Shown: positions 1 through 8,835, numbered from the stretch's first letter. The stretch: 64,000 nt of DNA from CAYRHN01 sp964424115 (GCA_964424115.1 CAYRHN010000004.1:186001-250000), one strand, 5' to 3'. A program made the numbers and translations. Notes: generated by a model from the sequence alone, not told the origin.

Positions 1-1
1 G

Positions 2-691
2 CTGCCTTTGAATGGACAATATACCAAAGACCTGTCGGATAGCTTCAAAATCTTTTTTGTGCCGGAGGGATATGTGTTCGCGATTTGGGGCATTATCTAT
101 ATGCTTTTGATCGCCTTTGCGATCTATCAGTTCTTGCCTGCCCAGGCTGATAATCCGCGCTTGCGCCGCATCGGCTATCTGCCTGCGCTGGCTGGCTTTT
201 TTAACATCCTGTGGATTTTTCTCTGGCATTACAAGGTCTTCGATTTCACCCTGGTAGCTATGTTGGGCTTGCTTGGCACGTTGATTGCCATTTACCTGAA
301 GTTGAAGGTCAATCTCATCCAGGTAAGTCGGGGCGAGCGCTACACGGTTAACCTGACTCATTCCGTCTATCTAGGCTGGATCAGTGTGGCAACCATTGCC
401 AATGTCACGCAAACCTTGTTTTATTGGAAATGGAATGGTTTTGGCATCGCTCCGCAGATTTGGGCAGCCGTGATGCTGGGAGTGGCAACTATCCTGGCGG
501 CGTTGATGACCTGGTACCGCCGTGACGCCGGTTACTTGCTGGTGTTGGTATGGGCGTTTATAGGTATTGCAGTAAAATTCCCCGCCGAACCGGTAGTCAA
601 TATCACCGCCTGGGTAGCATCCGCCCTTGTGGCTGTGATGGCAGTCTACTCGCTGATAACCCGGCGAAAACTTCTCCTAGCACAGGAATGA
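2..691 (+). CDS. TspO/MBR-like tryptophan-rich membrane protein, 5' truncated by window edge
   Basis: The reading frame is open to the left edge, so the true start lies outside. The visible 230 residues are very hydrophobic, with about six to seven membrane segments rich in Trp, Tyr and Phe. The opening Leu-Pro-Leu-Asn-Gly and the following FVPEGYVFAIWGIIY resemble the first helix of long tryptophan-rich sensory (TspO/MBR-like) proteins, which bind porphyrin-like or tetrapyrrole ligands in the membrane. A TTG at position 8 could be a start, but the Leu-Pro before it belongs to the conserved motif, so a start there would cut the family's N-terminus. The gene converges on the wec operon with only 4 bp between stop codons. 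The family call rests on motif resemblance; ligand and role are unknown. Confidence 0.68.
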   Translation: MPLNGQYTKDLSDSFKIFFVPEGYVFAIWGIIYMLLIAFAIYQFLPAQADNPRLRRIGYLPALAGFFNILWIFLWHYKVFDFTLVAMLGLLGTLIAIYLKLKVNLIQVSRGERYTVNLTHSVYLGWISVATIANVTQTLFYWKWNGFGIAPQIWAAVMLGVATILAALMTWYRRDAGYLLVLVWAFIGIAVKFPAEPVVNITAWVASALVAVMAVYSLITRRKLLLAQE

Positions 692-695
692 TCTT

Positions 696-1712
696 CTAGC
701 GGTCCAACAGAACCGCGAGATACTTTTCCACCATTTCATCCACGCTGAACATCGCTTCCGCCCGGGCACGCGCCGCCTGGCGGAAGCGTTCTTTTCCCCC
801 TGCCACTTCGCGCGCCGCCTGGGCCAATGGTTCTACCACCGGCGGTTCTAAATTCCAGTAATTTCTTCCGTACGGTACTACCTTACCTGCCTCGCCGTTG
901 ACCAGTTCGGGCAGCGAGCCGGTGGCAAAGGCCACCACCGGCAGCCCGCAGGCCAGTGCCTCGATCACCGCGTTAGGACAGGCCGCGTTCAGGTCGGCGG
1001 AGAACAGTACATGCGCCGAGCGGTCCAACTCTGCCACCTCGCTGCGCGGCACAACGCCCCGCCAGGTGATCCACAGGTCTTCTGCCTGGTAGCGGGCTTG
1101 TATCTCCGCGGGGACCTCCCCCGCCACCATCAGTTCCCAGCGCCCGGCCGGGTCGTCTTTCAAGGCCCGCGCCAGTTGCACAGCATTCTCCAACCCGGTC
1201 TCGTGTCCACCGCGCAGGTGGCCTTCCACCAACAGCAGGCGGAAATGATCGTCCGGCGGCGTTCCGGGGCCGAGCGGCGAATAATCCTTCAGATCGACCC
1301 CGTTATAGATCACCTGCACCGGGGCTTTGATCGCGCCCTGGGTGGTCTCCCACCAGGTGCGCGCGAACTGGCTCTGGTAGATCACCGCATTCGCCAGCCG
1401 CTGGCGCACAACCGCCAGCAGCCAGTTGCTGTATTCCGAGCGGATCCAGTGTTTCAGCCCGGTGTTCGTCTTGCGGTGGATCCAGTTCATCCCGTTCAGG
1501 CGCTGGACGATGCGCACCCCGCGCCGTTTTGCCCCGATCAACAGGTCCAACCGACGCGTGCCGCCAATTTGCAGGATGGCGTCGGTCGAAGGATCGCCGG
1601 GGTTGCTGTGCACGCTGTAGCCGCGCGCCTGCAGCCCGGCGCTCAGGCGGGAAAAGAACGAGGCCGGTCCGCCCAGGCCTTTCAGCGGGGGATAGATGCA
1701 AATGGAGGTCAT
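696..1712 (-). CDS. GT4-type glycosyltransferase
   Basis: This 338-residue protein has the two-Rossmann GT-B layout of family 4 glycosyltransferases. The N-terminal half starts with a short strand and a Gly-rich loop (KGLGGPASFF, residues 11-20). The C-terminal donor-binding half carries ACPNAVIEALACGLPVVAF around residues 244-262, followed by GSLPELV. The usual EX7E motif is only half present: the second Glu (251) is there, but the first is replaced in the Asn-Ala-Ala-Cys stretch. Its ATG overlaps the wecB stop as ATGA, so it is the last gene of the wecC-wecB operon and probably transfers a sugar, perhaps a ManNAc derivative, to a cell-surface glycan. Donor and acceptor are inferred from context only. 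Confidence 0.82.
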   Translation of the reverse strand: MTSICIYPPLKGLGGPASFFSRLSAGLQARGYSVHSNPGDPSTDAILQIGGTRRLDLLIGAKRRGVRIVQRLNGMNWIHRKTNTGLKHWIRSEYSNWLLAVVRQRLANAVIYQSQFARTWWETTQGAIKAPVQVIYNGVDLKDYSPLGPGTPPDDHFRLLLVEGHLRGGHETGLENAVQLARALKDDPAGRWELMVAGEVPAEIQARYQAEDLWITWRGVVPRSEVAELDRSAHVLFSADLNAACPNAVIEALACGLPVVAFATGSLPELVNGEAGKVVPYGRNYWNLEPPVVEPLAQAAREVAGGKERFRQAARARAEAMFSVDEMVEKYLAVLLDR

Positions 1713-2833
1713 GCCTGGCCTGCCGTTTCCGGCAGCGCCTGCACGATGCGTTCCGCGGCGTGCCCGTCCCCAAAGGGATTGGCGGCTTGCGCCATCGCGT
1801 TGTAAGCCGCAGGGTCGTCCAGCAGGCTGCGCGCCGTGTTGAAAATACGTGCCCGGTCTGTGCCTACCAGTTTCAGCACCCCCGCTTCCAGCCCTTCCGG
1901 GCGTTCGGTCACCTCGCGCAGCACCAGGGTGGGCACTCCCAACCCGGTGGCCTCTTCCTGGATGCCGCCCGAATCGGTCAGCACCAATTTGGCGTTCTTC
2001 AAAAAGTGAACCAGGGTCAGGTATTCCACCGGCGGCAGGAGGGTTATGTTAGCGATCCCGTCCAGCAGACGGTGGGCCGGCTCCTGTACATTAGGATTGA
2101 GATGCACCGGGTAGACCAGCTGCAAGTTCGCGTCGCTGGCAGCCAGGTCGCGCAGTGCCAGGAAGATCTGCTCCAGCGGCGCGCCGAAGCTCTCCCGCCG
2201 GTGGGCGGTGACCAGGATCAGCGTGCGCCCGCCCGGACGCAAATTATATTGGTCGAGAAGCGCCCGCACTTCCGCGGGCGGGTCAAATTTCACGATCTGC
2301 TGCAGTGCGTCGATGACCGTGTTGCCGGTCACGCGGATGGCTGAATCCGGCACGCCTTCCGCCAGCAGGTTCTGCCGCGCGTGCTGCGTGGGGGCAAAAT
2401 GCAGGTCGGCGGTCACCCCGGCGATGCGCCGGTTGATCTCTTCCGGGAAGGGCTGCCATTTGTCGTGTGTGCGCAGCCCGGCCTCCACGTGCCCGAAGCG
2501 GATCTTGCGGTAATAGCATAACAACGCGGTGGTCATCACCGTGGTCGTGTCGCCCTGCGCCAGCACCCAATCCGGCTGGAACTGGTCCAGCACCGGGTCG
2601 AGGTGCAAGAGGATCTCGCTGGTCAGCTTTGCCAGGCTCTGGTCCGGGCGCATCAGGTTCAGGTCTACGTCCGGTTGGATGCGGAACAGGTTCAGCACCT
2701 GGTCGAGCATCTCGCGGTGTTGGGCGGTGACGCACACCAGGCTTTGTATGCCGGGCGTGCGCGCCAGGCACTGCACTACAGGCGCCATCTTGACCGCTTC
2801 CGGGCGGGTGCCAAAGATCGACAGGACGCGCAT
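1709..2833 (-). CDS. wecB: UDP-N-acetylglucosamine 2-epimerase (non-hydrolysing)
   Basis: This enzyme interconverts UDP-GlcNAc and UDP-ManNAc in the cytosol. The 374-residue length is normal. Family motifs are all present: GTRPEAVKMAPVV at residues 8-20, AQGDTTTVMTTAL, HVEAGLRT, PFPEEINRRIAG, and DSGGIQEEATGLGVPTL near the C-terminus for UDP binding. The ATG at 2833 shares one base with the wecC stop (TAATG), which suggests translational coupling. The same frame stays open upstream through wecC, but that part is a shadow with no family similarity. The product UDP-ManNAc is the substrate of the neighbouring WecC dehydrogenase. Confidence 0.95.
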   Translation of the reverse strand: MRVLSIFGTRPEAVKMAPVVQCLARTPGIQSLVCVTAQHREMLDQVLNLFRIQPDVDLNLMRPDQSLAKLTSEILLHLDPVLDQFQPDWVLAQGDTTTVMTTALLCYYRKIRFGHVEAGLRTHDKWQPFPEEINRRIAGVTADLHFAPTQHARQNLLAEGVPDSAIRVTGNTVIDALQQIVKFDPPAEVRALLDQYNLRPGGRTLILVTAHRRESFGAPLEQIFLALRDLAASDANLQLVYPVHLNPNVQEPAHRLLDGIANITLLPPVEYLTLVHFLKNAKLVLTDSGGIQEEATGLGVPTLVLREVTERPEGLEAGVLKLVGTDRARIFNTARSLLDDPAAYNAMAQAANPFGDGHAAERIVQALPETAGQA

Positions 2834-4116
2834 TACAGGTCGCGTCCCACGCCCAGGCGGTACAGGTGGAAGCCCGCGGCTTTCCACGTTTCGGTGTTCC
2901 AGCCGTTGACCGTATCGACCGCCAGGCGGGCCGGGGTCATTCCCGCCACCTGGGCGGGGTCCAACTCGCGCAATTGGGCATGCCCCACCAGCAGCAGCAC
3001 CAGCTCGGCGTCTTTCAAGGCCTCTTCCAGTGTCGTCACCGTACGCAGCCCGGGCATTTGCTCTTCGGGTTTGAACGGTTCGTGGGCGGTGACCACGGCG
3101 CCGCCCTTTTGCAGCAGGTGGCAGATCTCCACCGCCGGGCTTTCGCGCAGGTCGTCCACGTCGGCTTTGAACGAAAGTCCCAGCGCGGCGATGCGGCGGC
3201 CTTTCAGGTCCCCGCCCAATGCGCGCTGTACCAGCTTGACCACGAAATGTGGCTGCCCGTCGTTCACCCGCCGCGAATTGAGGATCAGCGGGGTCAGGTC
3301 GGGGGCAGCCTCCACCAGGAACCAGGGATCGACGCTGATGCAGTGCCCGCCCACCCCGGGACCGGGGTTGAGGATGCGCACGCGCGGGTGGCGATTGGCC
3401 AGCGAAATGGCTTCCCATACGTCCACCCCAAAGCGGTCCGCCAGGCGGGCGAACTCGTTAGCGATGGCGATATTGACATCCCGGTAGGTGTTCTCCATCA
3501 GCTTGACCATCTCGGCGGTGGTCGCGTCGGTCAGGATGATCTCGCCGCGTACGAAGGTGGCGTACAGGTCGCGCCCGGCTTCTGCGGAGGCCCGGTCGAT
3601 CCCGCCGATCACGCGCGCGTTCTCGATCAATTCGCGCAGGATCTGCCCCGGCAGCACCCGTTCCGGCGAATAGGCCAGGTGGAAATCCCGCCCGGCTTTC
3701 AACCCGGAGCGTTCCAGGATGGGCGCCACCAGGTCGACAGTCGTGCGCGGCGGGGAGGTGGATTCCAGGATCACCAGGTTGCCCTGGCGCAGGTGCGGGA
3801 CGATCGCTTCGGTGGCAGAGATCACCGCGCGCATGTCCGCCTTTTTGTCGTCATAGAAGGGGGTCGGCACGGCGATGATGAAAGCGTCCGCTTCTTCCGG
3901 CTGATTGCTCACCGCCAGGTTCTGCGAGCGCAAAGCGGCCTGCACCAGGGTGCGCAGGCCGGGTTCGTAAATATGCAAATGGCCGTTCTGCAGCCCGCTG
4001 ACGATCTGCGGGTTCACATCCACTCCCACTACGCGCATGCCATAGGTGGCAAAGGTGCTGGCGGTGGGCAGGCCGATGTATCCCAATCCGGACACGCAAA
4101 TCTTATGGAACGTCAT
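2833..4116 (-). CDS. wecC: UDP-N-acetyl-D-mannosamine dehydrogenase
   Basis: WecC oxidises UDP-ManNAc to UDP-ManNAcA in two NAD-dependent steps. The 427-residue protein opens with a Rossmann motif, GLGYIGLPTA (residues 10-19), and carries the catalytic Cys259 in GPGVGGHCISVDPWF. The C-terminal third has the GLSFKADVDDLRESPA signature of UDP-sugar dehydrogenases. The start at 4116 is chosen because AAAGGAG lies just upstream; an ATG eight codons earlier at 4140 has no such support. It is the first gene of the operon, with a TATAAT -10 (minus strand) at 4153-4158. WecC specificity rather than UDP-Glc dehydrogenase follows mainly from its coupling to wecB. Confidence 0.92.
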   Translation of the reverse strand: MTFHKICVSGLGYIGLPTASTFATYGMRVVGVDVNPQIVSGLQNGHLHIYEPGLRTLVQAALRSQNLAVSNQPEEADAFIIAVPTPFYDDKKADMRAVISATEAIVPHLRQGNLVILESTSPPRTTVDLVAPILERSGLKAGRDFHLAYSPERVLPGQILRELIENARVIGGIDRASAEAGRDLYATFVRGEIILTDATTAEMVKLMENTYRDVNIAIANEFARLADRFGVDVWEAISLANRHPRVRILNPGPGVGGHCISVDPWFLVEAAPDLTPLILNSRRVNDGQPHFVVKLVQRALGGDLKGRRIAALGLSFKADVDDLRESPAVEICHLLQKGGAVVTAHEPFKPEEQMPGLRTVTTLEEALKDAELVLLLVGHAQLRELDPAQVAGMTPARLAVDTVNGWNTETWKAAGFHLYRLGVGRDL

Positions 4117-4152
4117 AAGTCTCCTTTTGAACTTGCGCAAGTTATCGCCGTG

Positions 4153-4158
4153 ATTATA
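4153..4158 (-). promoter_or_regulatory. -10 box of the wecC-wecB-GT4 operon
   Basis: On the minus strand this reads TATAAT, 36 nt before the wecC start. A convincing -35 hexamer is not visible at 16-18 nt spacing, so the promoter is supported by the -10 only. Confidence 0.5.
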
Positions 4159-4196
4159 TCATGGACAGTTAACCGCAGTCAGGTTCCATCCGTAAC

Positions 4197-4212
4197 GCAG
4201 GCTTCAACCTGC
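4197..4212. repeat. GCAGG-CTTCAA-CCTGC hairpin of an interspersed repeat
   Basis: This short inverted repeat lies in a stretch that begins AACCGCAG at 4171. A related stretch with AACCGCAG and AGGCTTCAGCCT occurs at 20267-20315. Both lie between genes. No protein-coding signal is seen. Confidence 0.5.
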
Positions 4213-4269
4213 CTCTGGCTGCCCCTCCAACGCGTGTTATTTTTCTCTTTAGGGTGCGGCGCGACGTGC

Positions 4270-4275
4270 TATAAT
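4270..4275 (+). promoter_or_regulatory. Extended -10 promoter of the propeller gene
   Basis: TGCTATAAT (4267-4275) is a TGn-extended -10 box. It sits 28 nt before the ATG at 4304, which is preceded by AAGGGAG at 4290-4296. No clear -35 is visible, as is usual for extended -10 promoters. Confidence 0.62.
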
Positions 4276-4303
4276 ATCCATATCACCTCAAGGGAGATAT
4301 TTC

Positions 4304-5662
4304 ATGCCATCCAAACAACCGGGGATCGTTCGCACGTTGGCGATCGTTTTGATTTCCGCAGCCATGATAGTCGTGGGGGTCTGGCTGACCCGCGAACTCA
4401 ATCGCCCGTCTCTGCCCACTCCTACCGCAACCTATGTGCTCCCCACCCCCATAGCAACCCCTACCCTGATGGTAAAGAAAGCCAAGACCCTGACTGTCGC
4501 ATTTTATAATACCGAAGGGATAAACTATTGGCAACCGGGGATAACCCCTAAGCTGCTGCGCTCCCTGGGTAGCTCCCGCCCCGCCGCTTTGTGGATCGAT
4601 CCCGCGGGAACCCAGGTTTTCTACAGGCTGGATGATTCTCAAGAGCGCGGCCTGTATAGCGTGTATATTCCCAACGGCGAAAAGCGCCTGTGGGTCACCA
4701 ACGCCGACCTGGAACGCTTCACGCCGGAGATTGTCTCACGCCTGGATCACCTGGAATTTCTGCCGGATACCAACGCCTTGATCTTCAATACCCACCCGCA
4801 AGAAGGGACCGCTTTACAGACAGTGGAAAACCAGGACATGTACCGGCTCGATCTCAACTCGGGCGAGCTGACTACCCTGCTTCCTTTTGGTACAGGCGGG
4901 CTGGATTTTAGCATCTCGCCCGATGGGCAATGGTTGGCATTGTTGGATGCAGATAAAATTGAGATCATGCGCCCGGATGGTACTGACCGGCGGATTGTCC
5001 TGACCTTCGATGCTGTTCTTCCGCGGCAGACGGATGTTTATTCCACCTATCCTGAATATGCTGCGGGCGGCAGCTATTATCCGGACGTGCGCTGGATGCC
5101 CGATTCGAGCGGCTTCTGGGTTTTAATTCCGCCCGCTGATCTATATTCAGGTGGCCGCGGTGCGACTCGTTTGCTGCAAGTTTCGCTGCAGGGTGAAATT
5201 CACCTGCTGGCCGAGATTGTCAGCCCGGTTACCCTGGGTGCGAGCTTTAATTTATCCCCAGATGGACAAAAATTAGTATACATTGACGGCAGTGATTATA
5301 GTTTTTGGATTTACACAGTGGACAGCGGCGCTAAAGAAGCATTGGGCAACCTGGACACAAGCAAAACTTACACATTTTTCGGTTGGTCACCTGATTCCAA
5401 ATACTGTGTTTTTGAAGAATCCAGCGGAACTCCGTCGCTATCTTCTGGTCCGGTTTTTGTCTTTGTTCAACCCGGCCAGACCGCCCTCCGGCTGAGTGGT
5501 GGTACATACCCTTTGGTTTGGCTGGATGCGCAGCATTTCTGGGGCTTTGCCGCGGACGGTGCCCTCACCGAGCTGGCCATTCTCGGCCTGGACGGCAGCA
5601 CGACCCCAGTCGGCAAGATTTCCTTTCCATATCTCTTTGATTTTGCCCTGCCTGCGCCTTGA
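4304..5662 (+). CDS. Membrane-anchored beta-propeller (TolB/PD40-like) protein
   Basis: This 452-residue protein has one N-terminal membrane helix (about residues 9-28), a Pro/Thr-rich linker (PTPTATYVLPTPIATPT) and a large extracytoplasmic part. The latter contains several PD40/WD40-like blades, recognisable as ISPDGQWLALL, LSPDGQKLVYI and GWSPDSKYCVFE, each followed by an aromatic or Asp-rich strand. Such propellers usually bind proteins or glycans; no enzyme motif is visible. It stands alone, with its own promoter and a good ribosome site. A similar architecture recurs at 29196-30518 and in the kinase at 32158-34314. Function is unknown. Confidence 0.72.
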   Translation: MPSKQPGIVRTLAIVLISAAMIVVGVWLTRELNRPSLPTPTATYVLPTPIATPTLMVKKAKTLTVAFYNTEGINYWQPGITPKLLRSLGSSRPAALWIDPAGTQVFYRLDDSQERGLYSVYIPNGEKRLWVTNADLERFTPEIVSRLDHLEFLPDTNALIFNTHPQEGTALQTVENQDMYRLDLNSGELTTLLPFGTGGLDFSISPDGQWLALLDADKIEIMRPDGTDRRIVLTFDAVLPRQTDVYSTYPEYAAGGSYYPDVRWMPDSSGFWVLIPPADLYSGGRGATRLLQVSLQGEIHLLAEIVSPVTLGASFNLSPDGQKLVYIDGSDYSFWIYTVDSGAKEALGNLDTSKTYTFFGWSPDSKYCVFEESSGTPSLSSGPVFVFVQPGQTALRLSGGTYPLVWLDAQHFWGFAADGALTELAILGLDGSTTPVGKISFPYLFDFALPAP

Positions 5663-5692
5663 AATCTATAATCCATTTGGATTTTTCAGGTA

Positions 5693-5746
5693 GGGGCGCT
5701 CCGCCATGTTGAGGAGATAAGCTAATTCAATTAACAAGGAGCGCCC
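5693..5746. repeat. 54-bp inverted repeat, GTAGGGGC family copy 1
   Basis: The arms GGGGCGCTCC (5693-5702) and GGAGCGCCC (5738-5746) flank about 35 bp ending in TTAACAA. A copy with the same outer length is at 27381-27434. Related perfect palindromes are at 10831-10863 and 27468-27498. Confidence 0.7.
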
Positions 5747-5922
5747 GCCGCTACGCAGGAGCAAATGATTTTGCGTCAAGCAGCCTTTTACCGGTCGGCG
5801 AATCCTGGTTTGACTATTTATGATATTTACGGTTGATCCCTTTACCCAAAAAATCCGTGAGCGTCCGTTAAATTCATTCCATCCGTGTTCAAGGTTTTTC
5901 TTACCTCTGATTGCTGAATTCA

Positions 5923-5951
5923 TTGACAATCTTTCCCCTTTGCACTATCCT
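5923..5951 (+). promoter_or_regulatory. Sigma70-type promoter upstream of rubrerythrin
   Basis: A consensus TTGACA (5923-5928) is separated by 17 nt from TATCCT (5946-5951). This is a strong housekeeping-type promoter about 60 nt before the rubrerythrin start. Confidence 0.72.
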
Positions 5952-6010
5952 TAACTTCGCGGGCAGGAGGATGTGCGCCCGCGCAATTTCACGAATAGAG
6001 GAGAATGTTT

Positions 6011-6511
6011 ATGTCCAAGACGCATGATGATTTATTAGCTGCTTTCGCCGGGGAATCCCAGGCCAACCGCCGTTACCTGGCCTTTGCTAAGAAAGCCGAT
6101 GAAGATGGTTTCCCGCAGGTGGCGCGTCTCTTCCGCGCCGCTGCCGCCGCCGAGACCGTGCATGCCCTGACCCATTTCCGCACCGCCGGGCAGGTCAAAA
6201 CCACCGCCGAAAATTTGCAGGAAGCCATCAATGGCGAGAATTACGAAGCCACGGTCATGTACCCCGATTTCATCAAGAATGCCGAAGCTGAGAAGGAAAA
6301 GAAAGCCGTCACCAGCTTTAAATGGGCTTGGGAGGCTGAAAAGGTGCATGAAGCCCTCTACCGCGAGGCGCTGGCTGGCCTGAATGAGAAGAAGGAAGAC
6401 GAGTACGATTACTATGTCTGCCCGGTTTGCGGTTACACCGAGAAACGCAGCGCCCCCGAGCGCTGCCCGGTCTGTAACACCCCCGGCTCCAAATTCGAAC
6501 GTATTCACTAG
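6011..6511 (+). CDS. Rubrerythrin
   Basis: Rubrerythrin is a cytosolic non-haem iron peroxidase that reduces hydrogen peroxide in anaerobes and microaerophiles. The 166-residue protein has the ferritin-like four-helix domain first, with iron-ligand helices AAAAETVHALTH (Glu48, His51) and WEAEKVHEAL (Glu110, His113). A C-terminal rubredoxin-like domain follows, with Cys137/140 and Cys152/155. The start at 6011 is preferred over the ATG at 6005 because AGAGGAGA ends at 6004, which is too close to the earlier codon. It is monocistronic, with its own promoter and a hairpin terminator behind it. It complements the nickel superoxide dismutase at 31 kb in oxygen defence. Confidence 0.95.
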   Translation: MSKTHDDLLAAFAGESQANRRYLAFAKKADEDGFPQVARLFRAAAAAETVHALTHFRTAGQVKTTAENLQEAINGENYEATVMYPDFIKNAEAEKEKKAVTSFKWAWEAEKVHEALYREALAGLNEKKEDEYDYYVCPVCGYTEKRSAPERCPVCNTPGSKFERIH

Positions 6512-6530
6512 CTCGCGGGCTTGGTTCTTT

Positions 6531-6575
6531 GAGAATAGAGAGTAGTTTTTACTGCTCTCTATTCTCTATTTTCCA
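6531..6575 (+). terminator. Hairpin terminator after rubrerythrin
   Basis: The arms GAGAATAGAGAGTAG (6531-6545) and CTGCTCTCTATTCTC (6552-6566) pair over 15 positions with one G-T wobble. TATTTTCC follows on the plus strand. Confidence 0.68.
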
Positions 6576-6696
6576 CTCTCCCCCCTTGTTTCTTGTAGCA
6601 TTTTTTCTCAAATTAAGGTATGCTTAATCAGCATTGACATCAGCAGGTGCCCTGCTGGGACGAATTTGGAAATCAAACTGCCCCACGGAGGATGAT

Positions 6697-7266
6697 ATGG
6701 TAGATGAAATGGTGAAAGATACGATCAAAGAAGCCGAAGCTCGTATGAAGAGCGCTATCGGCGTGCTGGAAGATGACCTGGCCGGTATCCGCACCGGGCG
6801 CGCCAGCCCGGCTCTGATCGAAAAACTGCCGGTCGAATATTACGGCACTCTGACCCCCCTGATGCAGCTGGCCACCATCTCGGTGCCGGAACCCCGTGTG
6901 TTGCTCATCCGCCCGTTTGACGCCTCCACTCTCAAGACCATCGAGCGCTCCATTCTGGCCTCCGAGTTGGGCCTCACCCCCAACAATGACGGCAAGGTGA
7001 TCCGCCTGACCCTGCCGGTACTGACCGAGGAGCGCCGCCATGAACTGGACAAAGTAGTTCACCACCGCCTGGAAGAATCGCGCATCGCCATTCGCAATGT
7101 CCGCCGCGATCTCATCAAAGACCTGCGTGATTTTGAAAAAGAAAAGATGATCTCCGAAGATGACTTGAAACATGCTGAGGATGAACTGCAAAAATTGACC
7201 GATAAGATGGTCTTGCAGATCGATGCCATTGGCGAGCGCAAACACAAAGAGATCATGGAAGTCTAG
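6697..7266 (+). CDS. frr: Ribosome recycling factor
   Basis: RRF splits post-termination ribosomes together with EF-G. The 189-residue protein is close to the usual 185. It shows the family segments EARMKSAIGVLEDDLAGIRTGRASP near the N-terminus, VEYYGTLTPLMQLATISVPEPR in domain II, and ERRHELDKVVHHRLEESRIAIRNVRRD in the three-helix domain (each quoted here in part). The start at 6697 is preceded by GGAGG at 6687-6691; the frame is open 21 codons further up but without a ribosome site. It heads the frr-uppS-cdsA block, a common bacterial order. Confidence 0.97.
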   Translation: MVDEMVKDTIKEAEARMKSAIGVLEDDLAGIRTGRASPALIEKLPVEYYGTLTPLMQLATISVPEPRVLLIRPFDASTLKTIERSILASELGLTPNNDGKVIRLTLPVLTEERRHELDKVVHHRLEESRIAIRNVRRDLIKDLRDFEKEKMISEDDLKHAEDELQKLTDKMVLQIDAIGERKHKEIMEV

Positions 7267-7274
7267 TACAACCT

Positions 7275-8030
7275 ATGTCCGATGAAACCCGCCCACCCCT
7301 GCCGTCTCGTTTGCCTACCCACATCGCAGTGATCATGGACGGCAATGGGCGTTGGGCCGTCAGCCGCGGTTTGCCGCGCATTATGGGCCACCGTGCCGGA
7401 ACCGAAAACCTGCGCGTCATTATCCGCGCCTGCGTGGAATTTGGCATCCCGTACCTCACCCTCTACGCCTTTTCGACCGAGAACTGGTCCAGGCCGGAGG
7501 ATGAGGTACAGGGATTGCTGGTGATCCTGGAGAACGTGATTGACAACGAATTAGCCGAATTGCACCAGGAAGGGGTGCGCATAGTGCATATCGGCCGCCC
7601 CGAGGCGCTTTCTCCGCGCCTGCGTGAAAAACTGGCTGCTGCGGTGGAAAGAACCCGTAACAACACCCGTCTGACCCTCTGCGTGGCTTTCAATTACGGC
7701 GGTCGGGATGAGTTGATCTATGCCATCCAGCACATGATTGCCGATGGGCTTAAGCCGGAACAGGTTTGTGAGGATACCGTCAACCGCTATCTTTTCACCG
7801 CTGGCATCCCCGACCCCGATCTGATCATCCGCACCTCCGGCGAAATGCGCGCCAGTAATTTCCTCATCTGGCAAGGTGCCTACTCGGAATGGTATTTCCC
7901 GCCGGTATATTGGCCGGATTTTGATAAAGAACAGCTGCGCCAGGCTCTTTTTGTCTATGCCTCCCGCGACCGCCGCTTCGGCGGGCTTTCGCAGGAAGAT
8001 TGCCTGCCGGAGTCTTCCGATGCTGCGTGA
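7275..8030 (+). CDS. uppS: Isoprenyl transferase (undecaprenyl diphosphate synthase)
   Basis: UppS condenses isopentenyl diphosphate onto farnesyl diphosphate in cis to make the C55 lipid carrier for peptidoglycan and surface glycans. The 251-residue length is normal. The signature HIAVIMDGNGRWA (residues 16-28) holds the catalytic Asp, and RTSGEMRASNFLIWQGAY is the C-terminal substrate-binding signature. The gene starts 8 nt after frr and its last 11 nt overlap cdsA. No strong ribosome site is visible, which fits translational coupling to frr. Confidence 0.96.
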   Translation: MSDETRPPLPSRLPTHIAVIMDGNGRWAVSRGLPRIMGHRAGTENLRVIIRACVEFGIPYLTLYAFSTENWSRPEDEVQGLLVILENVIDNELAELHQEGVRIVHIGRPEALSPRLREKLAAAVERTRNNTRLTLCVAFNYGGRDELIYAIQHMIADGLKPEQVCEDTVNRYLFTAGIPDPDLIIRTSGEMRASNFLIWQGAYSEWYFPPVYWPDFDKEQLRQALFVYASRDRRFGGLSQEDCLPESSDAA

Positions 8031-8835
8031 GCGCATGCTGGTGCTGCTGGTGCTCGTTCCGGCCGGCCTGCTATTCATTTACTTGGGCGGCTGGTATCTC
8101 ACCGTGGTTTGGACGCTTGTCTTGGCCCTGGCGGCGCGCGAGTATGCCCATGTCTTCGAACGCGGCGGTTACCAGCCGTCGCGTATTCTGCTGATCGGTT
8201 TTGTCACCCTGCTCAGCCTTTGGCGCGGAGCCTTTGGCTTGCTGGGCAGCGATGTCTGGCTGGGTGTGATCGTTATGGTCAGCCTGGCCTGGCACGTCTT
8301 TGCCTATGAGCGGGGACATGATCGCGCCGCCAGCGATTTTGCCATCACCACTGCCGGCATCCTTTACCTGGGCTGGCTAGGCCCTTACATTCTTTCTCTC
8401 CGGGCTTTGCTTCCGGATGGAATGTGGTGGCTGCTTTTTGCCTGCTCTCCCATCTGGGTTGCCGACGGCTTTGCCTATCTGGTTGGCAGCAAGATCGGCC
8501 GCCATAAGATGTCTCCCCGTGTCAGTCCCAAGAAATCCTGGGAAGGTTACTTTTCCGGTGTATTCTTTGGCGCGCTGACTGGCCTTCTGGCGGGGGCGCT
8601 CTTCGTTCAGGTCAACCCGGCCATCACCCCCTTGCGTGGGTTGGCGCTCGGCAGCCTGGTGGCGGCCCTTTCTCCCCTCGGCGACCTGGGCGAGAGCCTG
8701 CTCAAACGCCAGTTCAGTGTCAAGGATAGCAGCAACCTGCTTCCCGGCCACGGTGGTGTGCTGGACCGTATTGATGCCACCCTTTGGGCTGGTGCGCTCG
8801 GCTTCTATGTCATCACTTACCTGTTCCTGGTATAG
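8020..8835 (+). CDS. cdsA: Phosphatidate cytidylyltransferase (CDP-diglyceride synthase)
   Basis: CdsA makes CDP-diacylglycerol from CTP and phosphatidate in the membrane, feeding phospholipid synthesis. The 271-residue protein has about seven to eight membrane helices. Its C-terminus carries the full CDS signature: SLLKRQFSVKDSSNLLPGHG continued by GVLDR, residues 226-250. The start at 8020 overlaps uppS by 11 nt in another frame; an ATG five codons later (8035) is an alternative. The frame is open further upstream only as a shadow of uppS. Confidence 0.95.
   Translation: MLRERMLVLLVLVPAGLLFIYLGGWYLTVVWTLVLALAAREYAHVFERGGYQPSRILLIGFVTLLSLWRGAFGLLGSDVWLGVIVMVSLAWHVFAYERGHDRAASDFAITTAGILYLGWLGPYILSLRALLPDGMWWLLFACSPIWVADGFAYLVGSKIGRHKMSPRVSPKKSWEGYFSGVFFGALTGLLAGALFVQVNPAITPLRGLALGSLVAALSPLGDLGESLLKRQFSVKDSSNLLPGHGGVLDRIDATLWAGALGFYVITYLFLV

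Larger units (their letters stand above)
5663..6010. other. Gene-free interval with a repeat and a promoter
   Basis: This 348-bp stretch holds a GTAGGGGC-type inverted repeat (5693-5746), some AT-rich degenerate sequence, and the rubrerythrin promoter (5923-5951). A minus-strand frame of 87 codons at 5666-5929 has no ribosome site or family resemblance and runs through the repeat, so it is not called a gene. Confidence 0.6.

Noticed and set aside
2866..4509. Plus-strand frame of 547 codons
   Set aside because: It runs opposite wecC and then into the propeller gene; the composition is that of a shadow frame.
5666..5929. Minus-strand 87-codon frame
   Set aside because: It runs through an interspersed repeat, has no ribosome site and no similarity to a known protein.
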